Shown: piece after piece, positions 40,873-53,200 of the stretch
Layout of the letters: every line of letters begins with the position of its first letter
Numbering within the stretch: the first letter of the stretch is position 1
Translations under genes and position numbers: made by a program
The notes under the pieces: model-generated
What the model was told of the DNA's origin: nothing
Database searches by the model: none
The model's input: only the letters and a program-made list of their open reading frames with translations
NCBI GenBank assembly: GCA_008330645.1
Contig: VLTN01000034.1
Span: 248,001-312,000, forward strand
Length of the DNA: 64,000 nucleotides
Source: Cafeteria roenbergensis
Taxonomy: Eukaryota; Sar; Bigyra; Bicosoecida; Cafeteriaceae
Direction of reading: 5' to 3'

Positions 40873-41326
40873 GTCGACTGCTGCCTCCGGCCGCTGCGGC
40901 CAGCCAGGCCGCCGGTGCCCCCCGCCCATGGATGCCCAGCGTGCCCCCGGGATAGAGGGGGCGGGGGCAGGGGCGGGGAGCCACTGTCACGTGCAGTGGG
41001 GCGTTGCACTGGATGTGCGGCCTTGCTGTCACGTCTGCCTTCGTTCAATTCTGCGTTGCGTCTTGCCGCTGCGCCGTCAGCACACTCGTCACCGGCCACA
41101 TGCCACACGCCCGATCAAGTGCGCAAAGGAGTGCGTTGGGGAAAACCGAGAATTTCCCGGCCGCAAATATGCAAGCGAGGAGTCGTCGGTTCAAGCCAAT
41201 GCGTGGCGGGGCTCTGCCCAGCTCGCAATTTCAGTCGCAATCCAGCGCCTGCCCGCACAGGCCACGCGAAGACAGCGCGCGGGGTCGCTTCGGAGCGAGC
41301 AAGCACCTTCACACCGCGCCGTTGCA
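40873..41326. promoter_or_regulatory. DDX1 upstream region
   Basis: 454 bases between the saposin-like stop and the DDX1 start. The half nearest DDX1 is less GC-rich and contains GAATTTCCCGGCC, CCGCAAATATGC, a CCAAT at 41196-41200 and a GCTCTGCC word at 41211-41218. No gene is supported here. Confidence 0.45.
41211..41218 (-). promoter_or_regulatory. GGCAGAGC word (reverse) upstream of DDX1
   Basis: GCTCTGCC on the plus strand ends 109 bases before the ATG at 41327 and 11 bases after a CCAAT box. It belongs to the octamer set placed before start codons. Confidence 0.38.
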
Positions 41327-44300
41327 ATGTCCGGGGGCTTTCCGGACCTGGGGCTCCTGCCGGAGCTGGTCAAGGCCACGCAGACGGCGGGCTGGCTGTG
41401 AGTTTTCGAGTTTGCGCGCGCCTGGTTCCGGCCCCGGCAGCGGTGCCCCGCAAGGGCTCGCCTGTGGAGCCATGCGCGTCGCGTGCTCCGTTTGCCATTC
41501 GCCACCCTCGCAGTCTGCCATCGGATGTGCAAGACGAAGCGATCCCGCTGATGCTGGGCGGCGGCGATGTCATGGTGGCCGCTCAAACGGGCTCCGGCAA
41601 GACTGGCGCCTTCGGTCTGCCAGCTGTACAGCTCGCATACGAGATTCGGCAGCGGCAGCTCTCGGGGGTGGGGTCTGGCGGCGGAGGAGGCGGCGGGGGT
41701 GCTGCCGCCGCTGCCGCCGCAGCGCCAGCTGTCGGCCCTGCTGCGCTGTCCGTCGAGGACCGATCCTCCTGGCTGGCGGTGGACCCCACCGGGCTGATCG
41801 CGCAGAGTCGCAACGAGCACACGTGGGGCGGCGTCCGTGGTACCGTCGGTGAGCGCCGCCCGCCGCCATGCAGGCCCGCCCCGCAGAACGTCGCAGCCGC
41901 CCCCCGCCCTCCCCTGCCACCCCCCCAACACACACACACCTCCCCTTTCCTCGTCTGTCTTGCGCCGCTAGCCAGCTTCCCGGAGCGTTCCAGCGTTGCT
42001 CGCCCCTGGTGCCCGAGGGAGCCGCCACGCCACCCCAGTCGGCCACGTCTTCAGTCGTGGCTGCCCAATTGCCCGACGCGCGACCGCTCGCAGGTGTTCG
42101 GCGCGGCAAGGTGTACTTCGAGTGCACGATGAGAGACGAGGGCATCGCTCGCGTGGGCGCAGGCACCGTCGCAGCGTCGCTCGACCTCGGTACCTGCTCG
42201 CAGGGCTTCGGCTACGGCGGCACGGCGAAGCGCTCAAACAGCAGGCGCTTCGAGCCCTACGGCGAGACGTTCGGCAAGGGGGACGTCATCGGGGTGATGC
42301 TCAACGTCACTGGCGTCGGGGCCAAGGGCTCTGCTGGATCCGGCTCTGCCGGTACGATCGCCTTCTCGAAGAACGGCGTGCCTCAGGGCGAGGCCTTCCA
42401 GCTGCCCGCCACGGCAACGCCTCTCTTCCCGGTGGTGTGCATGAGGAACGGCGAGGTGGAGGTCAACTTCGGGTCCAAGCGCTGGGCGCACGCCCCGCCC
42501 AGCGGTTTCGTGGGGCTTGCGTCGCCGCCAGCCGCTGCTGCGGCGGCTGCTGTCCAGCTTGCCGCGCTGGCACCGGCGGCGGCCTCCGCGTCGCCCGCCT
42601 CTGACACGCCGGCGAGCAAGGCACCGCTCGTCCTGGTCCTGGAGCCGACGAGGGACCTGGCAGAGCAGACCTTCGACGTGCTGAGCGGTTTCGCGGCCGA
42701 GGTGCCGGGCAACATGGTCCGGTGCGCTCTGCTCTGCGGCGGCGTCGACGGCCGCAAGATTGCCTCCGCCATCGCCAAGGGGGTGGAGGTCGTGGTGGGC
42801 ACGCCCTCGCGGGTGTTCGACGCCACGGCTGGGAAGAAGGGCGGCGGGCTGGACCTGTCGCGCGTGCGAGTGCTGGTCCTCGACGAGGCGGACCGGCTGG
42901 TGAACGACGCGGAGGACCGCGACCGGATCGACAAGATCTGGGCCAAGCTGCCTCGCGCGGGCGTTGAGGGGGAGCGCCTCCAGACGTGCTTCTTCAGCGC
43001 CACGCTGCACTCGCCGCAGATCGCCTCTCTGGCGGCCAGGGTCTGCCACGAGCCCACCTGGGTCGACCTCAAGGGCAAGGACAGGTGAGACCCCATCGCA
43101 GTGTTCCCGACCAGGCGCCGCTGTCGGCCTGCGCGTTGCATGGCGAGTCCTCCAGTCCGGCTCGCTTCCTCTGCTTGGGGGGGGTTGGCCGGGAGGGGCG
43201 GAGCGGGCATGCGTGGCGGCGGAGGCGGGGGCGGGGGCGGAGGCGGGGGCCATGTGTGTGTGCGTATGTGTGTTTGTGTGTGTGTGTGTTTGAAGGGGGC
43301 ATTGGGGCTTCCGCCACGGCGCGTGGCCTCGCCTTCCACATTGCTGCGCGTGCGCCGCCGTGATGCGATGGGGCGAGGGGCTTCCTGCGCGACTCGCTTT
43401 TGACCCGCCCGTGATGGTGACTTGACGGTGCCGACGGCCTGCGCTCGGCGCCGCTGCTCGCAGTGTTCCCGACACGGTCCACCACGCCGTCGTGGAGGTG
43501 GACCCCCGACGCGACCTGACTTGGGCGGGGCCGCTTGGCGCCGCCGCGATGCGCTGGAGCGACTCGGTGCATTCCACGGACCGCCGGCGGGGCCTGGGGG
43601 CGCTGCCGGCTCCTGGCTCCGATGGGGCGGTGTCTCTCACGGAGTCGGAGACGTCGCTCGGCGTGAAGTTGCTCAAGCTCGTGATGTTGGCGGACGTTCT
43701 TGACGCCATGGGCAAGGACCAGTGCATGGTGAGACAGGGCGGTGATGCGGGCGTGACGTGCGCACGACTGGCGGTGCACCGCCGCCTGCGACGGCCACCG
43801 CCCCAGGCGACGGGGAGCCTGCCTCCGGGGCGTGCCACTCTCCGCCGCCGCGCTGGCCGGGCGTGGCCGTGCCCTGCGGCTCGTGCCATCCCCCTCCGAT
43901 GCTGTTCCCCTGCCCCCCTCCCCCCCCTCCGCCCCCGCCCCCCTTCCCTCCGATGCTGCCCCCTCGCGTGCTGCTTCACACCCGATGCTGCTGCACACCC
44001 GATGCTGCTGCATTCCCGCCCCCGCTCGCTGCTCGCCCTCCGCAGATCTTCTGCCGCACCAACATGGACTGCGAGTTGGTCTGCGGCATGCTGACGCAGC
44101 TGGGAGGCGGTGCCGAGTTCCGCGCCGGCAGCGTGTCCGGCAGCGAAAACGCATACAGCGCCGTCATGGTGGGCGGCGCGGTGCCGGGGCAGCAGCGGCG
44201 GGCGAATCTCGCGGCCTTCAAGGACGGCGCGGTGCGCTGTCTCGTGTGCACGGACGCCGTGGCCCGGTGAGACGCTGGTACCAGCGCTCAGCGATGCCCG

Positions 44301-45584
44301 GCAGCTGCTGCGGGGAGTGCCGCGACACCGCAGCAGCAGCGGCGGCAGCAGCGCCCGCGGGACGGGAATGGCAGCCCGGCACAGAGCAGAGCCAACCAGC
44401 CTCCCTCTCCTTGCTCCATCGCGCGCCCCTCATCCACCCTCTCCTTGCTCCATCGCGCGCCCATCCTCCGCCCTCCCCTTGCTCCATCGCGCGCCCCTCC
44501 TCCGCCCTCCCCTTGCTCCATCGCGCGCCCCTCCTCCGCCCTTCGCAGCGGCATCGACGTCACTGGCCTCCCGTTCATGATCAACTTCACTCTGCCCGAC
44601 GATGCAGAGCAGTACGTGCATCGCTCCGGCCGCGTCGGCAGAGCCGACTGCCTGGGCCTGGCCGTGTCGCTCGTGGCTGCCGCAGGCTGCAGGGAGCGCC
44701 TCTGGTTCTTGCAAAAGTCCGCCGGCCGCCTGGGCCGCGACAACATCCCGTCGGACCGCCGTGACTTCGCTGCCGGCGGGAACTGCGTCTGGAGCGACGA
44801 GGCTGCGTCTCTGGCTGCGGTGGAGGCCAGACTGGCCAAGGGGGGCTTCCAAGGCATGGTCGCGCCGGCCACGGCCGCGGGCAAGCCCACGATTCCGCGC
44901 ATCGCGGCGGTGCCCCTGGTCCGTCCCGATGGCAGCGACGAGGCCGATGCCGCGGTGGCGGCCAAGGCGGCGGCTCTGCCTGGAGCCTTTGCACTGTCAG
45001 GCATGTCGTCCGGAGCGTCGTCCTCGTCAGGCTCTGCCGTGCCTCGCATCGCTCCGTCAGGCCGCCGACTGCTATACGGGATCAAGTTCCCGCCCGGCAT
45101 CGGCACCGGCAGCGGGGCCGCGTACGGCGAGACCGCCGCGGCCGATGGCGGCAGCGCGGAGGGCGCAGCTCGCCTGATGGTGCTGCGGCCCACGGTTGAC
45201 TCGCTCTGCGCGCTGGAGCAGCAGAGCCAGTCGGCGTACCTGTCGCTCCGGGCGCGCTTTGGCGGCGCTGGCATGCGCGGCGCCGACACGACTGACCGGC
45301 CGGGCAGGCCGCTCACTGCCGCGGTGATTCGAGCTGAAACGGGCGACGGACTGCCCGCTGCGCCAAAGCACGTCAAGGCGCCGAGCGCCACCCCGACGGG
45401 GCCGGCGGCCCGACCGTCGTCGTCGTCGTCGTCGAGCGGCGGGGCCGGGCGCGGGTCGCCCAAGCCGAGCGCAGGCGGGGCTTCGGGCGGAGGCAGCGGT
45501 ACAGGGGACGGCGGCGGGAACAGCGCCGGGGGCGGTGGCGGGTCTCGCCGCGGGCGCCGGCGCAAGAAGCCCGCGCGTGTGTGA
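41327..45584 (+). CDS. DDX1: DEAD-box RNA helicase DDX1 (with SPRY insert)
   Basis: Six exons, 41327-41397, 41514-41848, 42094-43084, 43464-43728, 44046-44266 and 44549-45584, join in phases 2, 1, 2, 0 and 2 and give 972 residues. Motifs in order: Q-motif region WLLPSDVQDEAIPLML, Walker A AAQTGSGKT (about 47), a SPRY domain (about 140-300) inserted before motif Ia as in animal DDX1, PTRDLAEQ (321), GTPSR, LVLDEADRLV (about 397), FSATLHS (437), the DDX1-type SVPDTVHHAVVEV, IFCRTNMDCE, VCTDAVARGID and VHRSGRVGRAD (about 652). DDX1 takes part in tRNA ligase and mRNA 3'-end complexes. The position usually holding HGDR between motifs IV and V is MVGGAVPGQQ. A Gly/Ser/Arg-rich tail ends in RRGRRRKKPARV, longer than in animal DDX1. 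Confidence 0.95.
43247..43293 (+). repeat. TG microsatellite in a DDX1 intron
   Basis: An imperfect TG run lies in intron 3 of DDX1, preceded by a GGCGGGGGC-rich stretch. Similar GT/CA runs occur in other non-coding segments of the window (near 29985, 34245 and 41930), and none was noticed in exons. Confidence 0.85.
44397..44548 (+). repeat. 34-nt tandem repeat (x4) running into a splice acceptor
   Basis: In DDX1 intron 5, TTGCTCCATCGCGCGCCC recurs at 44411, 44445, 44479 and 44513, an exact 34-base period. The last unit flows directly into the acceptor CTTCGCAG at 44541-44548. The repeat is pyrimidine-rich, so it has multiplied the polypyrimidine tract. Confidence 0.9.
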
Positions 45585-45773
45585 TGCAGGCGGTCGGCCG
45601 CGAATCGAACCAAGCAGCAGCCCGCAGCACTGCCACGCACCACGCAGCTTGCATCGGGGGTCTCTGCTGGCCAAAATGCGCGCGCATGGGCGCAGGACCG
45701 CGGCGCTGCAGCGGGGGTTGGCGAGCACGCGCCGACGCTTTCCGCGCGCCGCGGCATTTCTGGGAATCGACCA

Positions 45774-45781
45774 GCTCTGCC
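45774..45781 (-). promoter_or_regulatory. GGCAGAGC word (reverse) upstream of the MFS transporter
   Basis: GCTCTGCC on the plus strand ends 69 bases before the ATG at 45850, the nearest of the octamers seen before start codons. The 265-base intergenic region holds no other clear feature. Confidence 0.35.
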
Positions 45782-45849
45782 AACGGCGGCGAACGTCGCG
45801 GCACGATCGCAAGAGCGAGCCACTTGCCGGCCCCTGCACGGCAGCAAGG

Positions 45850-48800
45850 ATGTCCGCCGCGGCGCGGTCCCACAGACCCGAGCTGCCACGCCACAGCCAT
45901 GGCCCGGCGTTGAGGGGGGTGGTGTCGGGGCCTGGAACTGGGGAAAACAGCGGGGAGCGCGCCGGAGTTGCAATCGAGCGGTCGGCGTCCTCCATCCCCA
46001 CCACGGTGGAGGAGGCGCCGCGTGCCGAGGCCGACCCGTTTCCGTTTTGGAAGGTGCGCAGACTGCAGGTGCCCGGGATCAGCGCGGGCGCCGGGACGCG
46101 AAGGCTCGCCGCGAGCTGCGCGCTTTCTCGCAGCTTGCAACCGGCAGGCTCGGGTCGCGACTGCCGCACCGCGAGCTTCCGGTCGTTTGAGCTTGAGCGT
46201 CGCCCTGGCGTGGCCCCTCGCCGTGCGTTTCGCAGACTGTCATCGTGTCGATGCCCCAGTTCTCGATGAGCTCCATCACGGTGAGGCGATGAGCACCGCG
46301 TCACGGCGGCACTGAGTCGCGGTTTGGTGCGCGCGGGCATCCCATCGCACGGCGCCAGCCACGCGCCCGTGGTCGACTCCGCGACGGAGTGCGCAAAGCT
46401 CACACGACCGTGCCCGGTTCGGCCTTCGTGGGCGAGCCTGTAGGCCGAATTGAGCGCTCGCTTCACAAGGCGCCCCCGATCTTGACTCATCGCCCGCTCC
46501 CCGCAGATGCTCCTGAGCATTCACCTGCTCAACTTTTTCTTGCGGCTCGGGGCGCCGACGGCAACTCTGACGCTGGTCATCACGGTGGCGCGGTCTATCG
46601 ACCTGCTCTCGGACCCCGCTGTCGGCTGGGCGACGGATGGCAACGTGCTGCGCATGTGCGGACCTTGCAGATTTCCCCGTGGCGTGCGCCGCAAGCCCTT
46701 CATGCTGCTCGGCGCACCCTTTTACAACCTGTTCCTCGTTCTGCTGCTGGGGACCCCGTTCGAGTTCGAGGGCACTGGCTGGGGTGAGAGGCCCGCGCGG
46801 CACGCGCCCTGCACGGTCCGTTGCCTGCTGCCGATCCAGCGCTGCAGCGAGCCATCTGCGGCTCCTCGCTGCCCTCACGACTCCCTTTGCGGCGGTTGGG
46901 CATCACGCACCATCCGATGCTCTGCGTCGTGACCAGCGGAGGGTGAAGATTGTCGGCCCCACCGCCTGTCCATGCTGTTGCCTGCCGCTCATGCGCAGCT
47001 GTGTCTTACGGCTTGTTCAACATCCTCCTGTATCTCGCCGACACGGTGACGCATGTGCCCTACAATGCCTTGCTTCCCAGCTTGTCCCAGGACCCCAAGC
47101 AGCGCGAGACCATTTTCAGCTTCGCGCGAGTCATCAACTCGCTCGGCGTGATGTTCGCGGCGCTCGCACCCGTGCCGTTGGGCATGCTGCTGCGCACGGA
47201 TGAGTGCATGGTAGACAAGTGCGCCGCCTGCCCCTTTCAGCTGCCATCCAACCAGACGCTTGGGGAGTTCTGCCCGGCCATCCAGCAGGGGCTCCCGCTC
47301 TCCCCAGGTTGCCGCTGCCTGCAAGCGTGCGACGGCGAGTGCGGGCTTCAGGGCGAGCGCGAGGGCTTCCGCGTCATGGGATACGTGTTCGCCACCTGGC
47401 ACCTCGTTGCGATGCTTCTCGTCATCATCTTCATCGAAGAGCCTGCCGAAAAGGAGCTCGGTATCAAGGGGGGCCTTCCCTGCCTGTACGATGCAGCGTC
47501 TCGCGCGCGAGTAGCGGCACTTGAAAACGATGGAGCTTGGAAGGTGGGAGGATCCCCCACGCAGACGAGCGCCAAGGTTGGCGCTGCCGCTGGCAGCCAG
47601 GCAGGGTCCGTCGAGCTCACAACCCCGATCAAGAAGACCCAAGCGCAGTCCGTCGCACGAGATGGCACCGGAGGGCCAACAATCCAGCGATCGGCGGCGA
47701 GCACGTCCGCACTGGCTCCCGCAGCGGACGCCGACGCCGGTGCCACCCCGCCTGAAGACGAGGCCAGCGACATGGAGCCCATCGTTGCGTCGATCAACAA
47801 GACGTTCAGGAACAAAGGTGCGACTGCCCTCGACAGGCCAGAGCCCGTCGTTCCGCCCACCCGCCCGCCGCAGCTGCTGCACGCGCGCCTCGCCGGACGG
47901 ACGCTTGTCTTCGCCCGTCTCACAGCCCTGACGCTGCCAACTGGCTGTCTCGCCGCTGCCCCGCTCGCCCGCGCTCTGGTATTCCCCGTCACGACTCCTC
48001 GCAGCGTTCCGCACGCTCATCGTTCCGTGGCTCCTGGATATGGCCTCCGTGTCACTGCTTGGGTCTATGCTCACTCTGTACGTCACCTACGCGGTCCGGC
48101 CGACCGACCCCACCGTGGTTCCTGAGTGCGCGGGGGACGGCATTCGGGAGGTGTTCGGCATTCGGGGCTCCATCTGGTGCAGCGGCGACAGCGTCTGGCT
48201 CGGGATGGGCCTTCTCGCGCTGATGATCGGACAGGTGGCCTTCGTGCCTGTCTGGCGCATGATCTCCAACCCGTTCGGCACGCGCAACACGTGGCTCATG
48301 TTCAACCTGCTTGCAGCTGTCACCACGGGCCTGTTCATCTTCGGCGGCGTCGGAACTCCCCGCATCACGGTGTTCCTCAGCCTCATCAACGGCATCCCCA
48401 TGGCCGCCATGTTCCTCAACGACGCAATCGTGTCGCAGGTGATCGACTACGACGCGAACCTGCAAGGCGGCCAGCGCGCCGAGGCGCGGTTCATGCTCTT
48501 CCAGTCGTTCATTCCCAAGATCATCTCCATCCCAGCCTCCGTGCTGCCGCTCTCCGCGCTATCGGCGTTCGGCTTTGTCGAGCCCGTCAACGGCGTGGCC
48601 CAGCCTCAGTCCCCCTTCGTCGTCAACTACGTGCAGGCCGTGTTCTTCGGCGTGCCGACTGTTCTCAGCCTGCTCTCCTTCTGGTACAAGCTGTCCTTCC
48701 CTATCCGCTACGACGAGCAGCTCGACCGCATCGCCTACAACAACGCCGTCCTCACTGGCGAGGCCAGCGCCAAGCACTCGGCCAAGGGGTGGCTGCGGGA

Positions 48801-49869
48801 CCCGCTCGACCCGAGCCTGGCGACCGCTAGCTCGCGGAGCGCCCCCGCCTGTGCTCGCTTCTTCAGCTGCTGCTCGGGCGCCGGCGGCCTCTCGGCCACG
48901 GAAAAGGCGGACAAGCACACCCGCACGCGCGCGGCCGTGGAGCGCCGCGACGAGCCGCCTCTGATCCGAGCGGCCGCGGGCGAGGGCGCGAGCGACGACG
49001 GCCTCGCCGGCGGGCCCCCAGGCATGGCGCTCGTGCAGCGGCGCAAGGGCGGCGCCGGCGACAGGCAGTCGACCGAGCTCCGGGCGGCGGGCCTGGCGTC
49101 CACCCAGGCCGCCAGCCAAGACTCGGAGAGCAGCGGCCCGGGCGAGCGCGTGGTGCCCCCGGCGGCGGGCGCCGGGGCACCGCCCATGGCCCGGCTGGTG
49201 AGCGAGCGCGAGGAGGAGCGCCTCCGCGACGAGCAGGTTCGCCGCCGAGCCGAGCACGAGGCCGCGGAGGCCGAGGGCACACTGCCCGCTCCGCAGCCCA
49301 CCCTGGCGCGGTGGATCCCCGGCATGCCCCGCCCCGAGGCCGACGTCCCGCGGCTGTCCGTCTACGAGCGCGTGCCGCTCACGGCTGAGGACAAGAGGGC
49401 CTTCTTCGTGTTTGACCACTTTTCGCTCGCCGAGCTGGGCCTGTGGTCCCGCTTCGGGCGAAACTTCCTCGACGCCCAGGTGCGGAGCCGCAGGCGCACG
49501 CTCTCGGTCGTTCTCCTCTTCCTGGCGCTGGCCGTGGCCGGCCAGATCGGCACTGGCATGATCGAGTCCGCCGTGCTGTCGTGGGTACCGACAATCTCGA
49601 TGCTCTCGTTCGGCCTCACGCTCGGCCTCCTCGTCATGACCCACTTCAAGGTCCGGGCATGCTCAAACCTGCGGCTTCCGATGTGCAGAGCCGAAGGCCG
49701 CTTCGAGAAGTGGATCAAGTTCAACGCCATGGCTCTGCAGCTCGACTGCCTTGAGCTGGAGCTAGTTCCCACCGCAGCAGTCGCGACGGCGAGCAGCACG
49801 CCCGGCGTGCCGGAGCTGGGCTCCGCTGCAACCGCCCCTGTCGCGGCAGCGCGCAGAGCCACTCAGTGA
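45850..49869 (+). CDS. GPH-family MFS sugar:cation symporter-like transporter
   Basis: Five exons, 45850-46053, 46236-46280, 46507-46783, 46999-47817 and 48005-49869, join in phases 0, 0, 1 and 1 and give 1,069 residues. The N-terminal ~65 residues are soluble. GPH/MFS_2 signatures follow: FWKTVIVSMPQFS, LRLGAPTATLTLVITVARSIDLLSDPAVGW, RRKPFMLLGAPFY, DTVTHVPYNALLPSLSQDPKQR, a second half starting FRTLIVPWLLDMASVSLLGS, and IPMAAMFLNDAIVSQVIDYD. About twelve spans are expected. The family moves glycosides and other solutes with H+ or Na+; eukaryotic members include SUT- and MFSD-type proteins. Odd features are a Cys-rich outer loop (about ten Cys, near 47205-47345), a long charged central loop, a ~230-residue linker after the last GPH span, and two extra C-terminal spans. 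Confidence 0.85.
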
Positions 49870-50272
49870 GGGCCGCCAACGGCTCGCTGAGCTTGCCTCA
49901 CTGCCGGCATTGCTAGGTTTGTTCGCTTCGACCAGATCTCGAGAGTTCCGCGTGGATTGACAGCGTGCACTGTGGGCCGCTGCGCGTGAGTTGCCGTCCG
50001 CCAATCGACGCAACGACCTGAGCGACGCAGCTCCTGTTCGAAACGGTGCCAGCCGCGGGTGCATACACTCGGACCAGCGCTCGGTATAGGCGCAATGGAG
50101 CCAGGCCCGCGCGGCCGCCACACGAGGCCAGAGCCTGCACGCCCCCGCAATGCCCGCACGGCATGGCTTGTGTGCGCCGGTTCCCAACAATGAGGCTGCT
50201 TGCACTGCCACGCTTTGCAGGTGGAAGGCAATGACCTCTCGCAGCGGATCTCGCGCGCTCTCCGCCCGGCCG
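49870..50272. other. Convergent 3' intergenic region
   Basis: 403 bases between the stops of the MFS transporter (plus) and the giant coiled-coil gene (minus). Both 3' ends lie here. No repeat, RNA gene or polyadenylation-like AATAAA was recognised. Confidence 0.4.
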
Positions 50273-53200
50273 TCACTCGCCGTACTCGCCGCCATCCCAC
50301 ACAGCGGCCGGCTGCTGGGCCAGCGCTGCGGCTCCGACTTCCCCCCAACGCTCCCCGGAGGCGCCGTCATCGGAGCGGTCGGCGTCAGAGCCTGCCTGCC
50401 GAGATGGGCCGCCCTCGTGCTGGTCTCTGCCCCGCTGCCACGAGCGCCGGCTCTGCTGCTGCTCCTCGCGCAAATCGAAAAAGTGGCCCGCCGACTGGCC
50501 AGCAGAGCCGGCTAAAGAGCCGGCTAAAGAGCCAGTTCCCGCGTCGGTGCGAGCAACCAGCCCGTCGTCCAGCGATCGGCGGACGGCCTGGCGCCGGCTG
50601 ACCGTGCGCTGGTGCTCAGTCCACGCATCGCTCAGCGGTCGCGCGTCGGCACTCCGACGCTCCGCCGGCAGCTCCCGCGGCTCGCCACGGGCAGAGCCCC
50701 GGACGGCGGGGCCCGCCCCTGCTGCATCGCTCGCTTCAGCTTCGCCAGCTGAGGCGTCGACGCTGCCCTCGGATGCGGCGGCGGCGGCGGCGGCATCGTC
50801 GTTCGCAACGCCCGCCACACCTCCAAGGCCGGCAGGTGCCGCGCCCTCTGCTGCCGCGTGAGACCCCGCAGAGCCGGCGCCGTGAATATGGTGCATCGGG
50901 CGGGCGCCGTCCGCGCTCGCGGCTCCGCCGCCACCTTTGCCGTGTTCTTCAAAGTGGTGCAGCGGCTCTGCATCGTCATCGACAAGCTGCCCGTGCGGCG
51001 GAGCCGATCCCTCCAGTCGGGTCGACAGCCTCGCAAGCGCGTCTCTCATTGCCGTCGCAGCGCGCACAACCGATGCCGCGGACGGGAGCCGCCGCTGCGA
51101 GCCGAGGGGCTGCGTTCCACCGGAGGCGACCTCCGACTCTGCATCCTCGGCAGAGCTGTCATGACCTGCACCGGCAGAGCTGGATCCGCCAGTGACTCCA
51201 ACGATGTCAGCCAACTCGCGCAGCGTCGATCGATGCTCTGCAACGACTTGAGTCATTCGCGAAACCGTGGGAGCAACTCCTGCCAGAGACGTCACCCCCA
51301 TTGCTCGCATGCACTGCCCCAGGATTGCGTCCTCAACCGAAGCTGCAGAGCCGGTTCGTAAGGCCTCTGCAGCCGCGAAAGTGGCGTGATGCCGAAGAGA
51401 CAGGTTCTCAAAGTGGACGAGCGACGCAACCTCCCTCGCGAGCGACTCAACGTCAGAAGCCAGCAACCCCTCCCGGGCAGGCAGTCCTGGAGGCACTCCC
51501 AGCAGCGCACCGGCTCTCGCGTCGACGTCCTGCGGCGCAGGGCGACGGCTGCCGATCCTTCCTGTTTCGTGCGACCTGCCTTCCTGGTCCTCCGCTGACG
51601 AAGTGGACGGACCTGTGATGGAGCTGTGATGGGCTCTGCCAGTTGCCACGTCGTCAGCGAGCTCTTGCACGCGCCGGCGCCCAGCCTCGCCCATGCGGCT
51701 CACCCTCCAGCGAAGTGCCCTGCAGAGCCGATTTGCAAGCAGCTCTGCCCTTCGCGCCGCTTCGGCGCGCGCGCGTAACTCCACGACGCGCGCTGCGACG
51801 CGTTCTAGGAAGGATCCGCCGTCAGCTGACTGGTCCGAAGAGGCGCTGGACGGCGGGCCAGCCCGGCCTCCTGTCTCGGTCTGGATGCCGTCCGCACCGC
51901 GCCTGGGCTGTGCGGGGTCCAGCGACCGTCGCGGCGGTTGCGGTTTCGCGTGAGCGGCAGGCCCACGCGCCCGCCTCTGCAGGCCCCCGGATGATGACGC
52001 CTCCGAAGCCGGAACAGCCGCTGCAACGGCCCTGACGAACCGCTCCAGGGCCGGAAGCGACGAAACCGCTCGCTTGACGGTCCTGACGGCAGCCGGAAGG
52101 CCGTTGGGGTCGGCCACGCCCAGGTCCACGCACGCCTCCTTCACGATGGCGGCCAAATCGGCTCTGCCCATAACGGACACCTGGGCGGACAGTCCTGATT
52201 CGTGTGACTGTCTGTCGATGGACGCGAGATGGCCAGGCCGCGTCAGCCTTCGCCTTGCACTGGCCTCCTTCCGCAGCGACTCCGCTCGTGACATGAGTGA
52301 CTCCGAGTCGATGCCTGCCTCTGATGCGGCTTCCGCCACAGAGCGGAGTCGCTCAATCTCCGTTCGTGCGTCTCGCCACGCCTCCACGGTGGGGCGCGCC
52401 GCGAGCGCCACTCTGAGCGACTCTGCGTCGCGCACCGCCTCGGCCGCTCGCGCATCGGCAGCTTCTGCCGCCTCTCGGAATCGAGCGACGTCGCGCCCAG
52501 CAACGGCTTCCCGACTCCGCACTGCCGCGGCTCGTGCCTGCAAGGCTGCCTGCACCACCAGCAGGGACCGTCGCTCACGCTCCAGCTGCAGGGACAGCTC
52601 TGCAATGCCGGATCCCTCCCAATGAGCGGGCGGGCGCAGGGCGGGAGTCATTGCCCGCTGCTGGCCCGGATGCGTGGCCAGGCCGAGCGACGCGTCGGCG
52701 CTTGAGGAGGAGGCGCTGTCGGCGGGCCAGCTGGCCCTCGTACCGGGCACAGCGACGGCGGCGGCAGCGCCTGCGGCAGCGGCAGAGCCAGCGATGGCGG
52801 GCCCAGGCGGTGGGACCGGCTCTGCCGTGCCTGGTACCGGCTCTGCCGTGCCTGGTACCGGCTCTGCCGTGCCTGGTTCCGGCTTGGCCGTGCCTGGGGC
52901 CGGTTGCAGCTGGCTGGCGTCGCGGTCGGCGCGGAGGTCGGTTTGCAGCGTCCGCAGCAGCAGAGACGCATCGAGGGCGAGTCGCTCGTTCACGGGTGAC
53001 TCGGGCACGATGGGCTCCTGATCCGACTCTGACGCCGCCGGAATGACGGCGCGCTGACCATCCTGCGACTGCTCAGCGCCTGCCGCAGAAGCCCCGCCCG
53101 CCACACCCGCGCCGTCGGGACCGAGCGACTCCGCGTCTCCGCCTGGCAGCGACGACACACCGACAACTGGGCCGCCAGAGGCACCGGTCGCACTTGCAGC

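Noticed and set aside
45601-45620. tRNA T-loop-like GTTCGATTC on the minus strand
   Set aside because: The flanking bases do not pair to make a T stem and no anticodon or acceptor stem was found.
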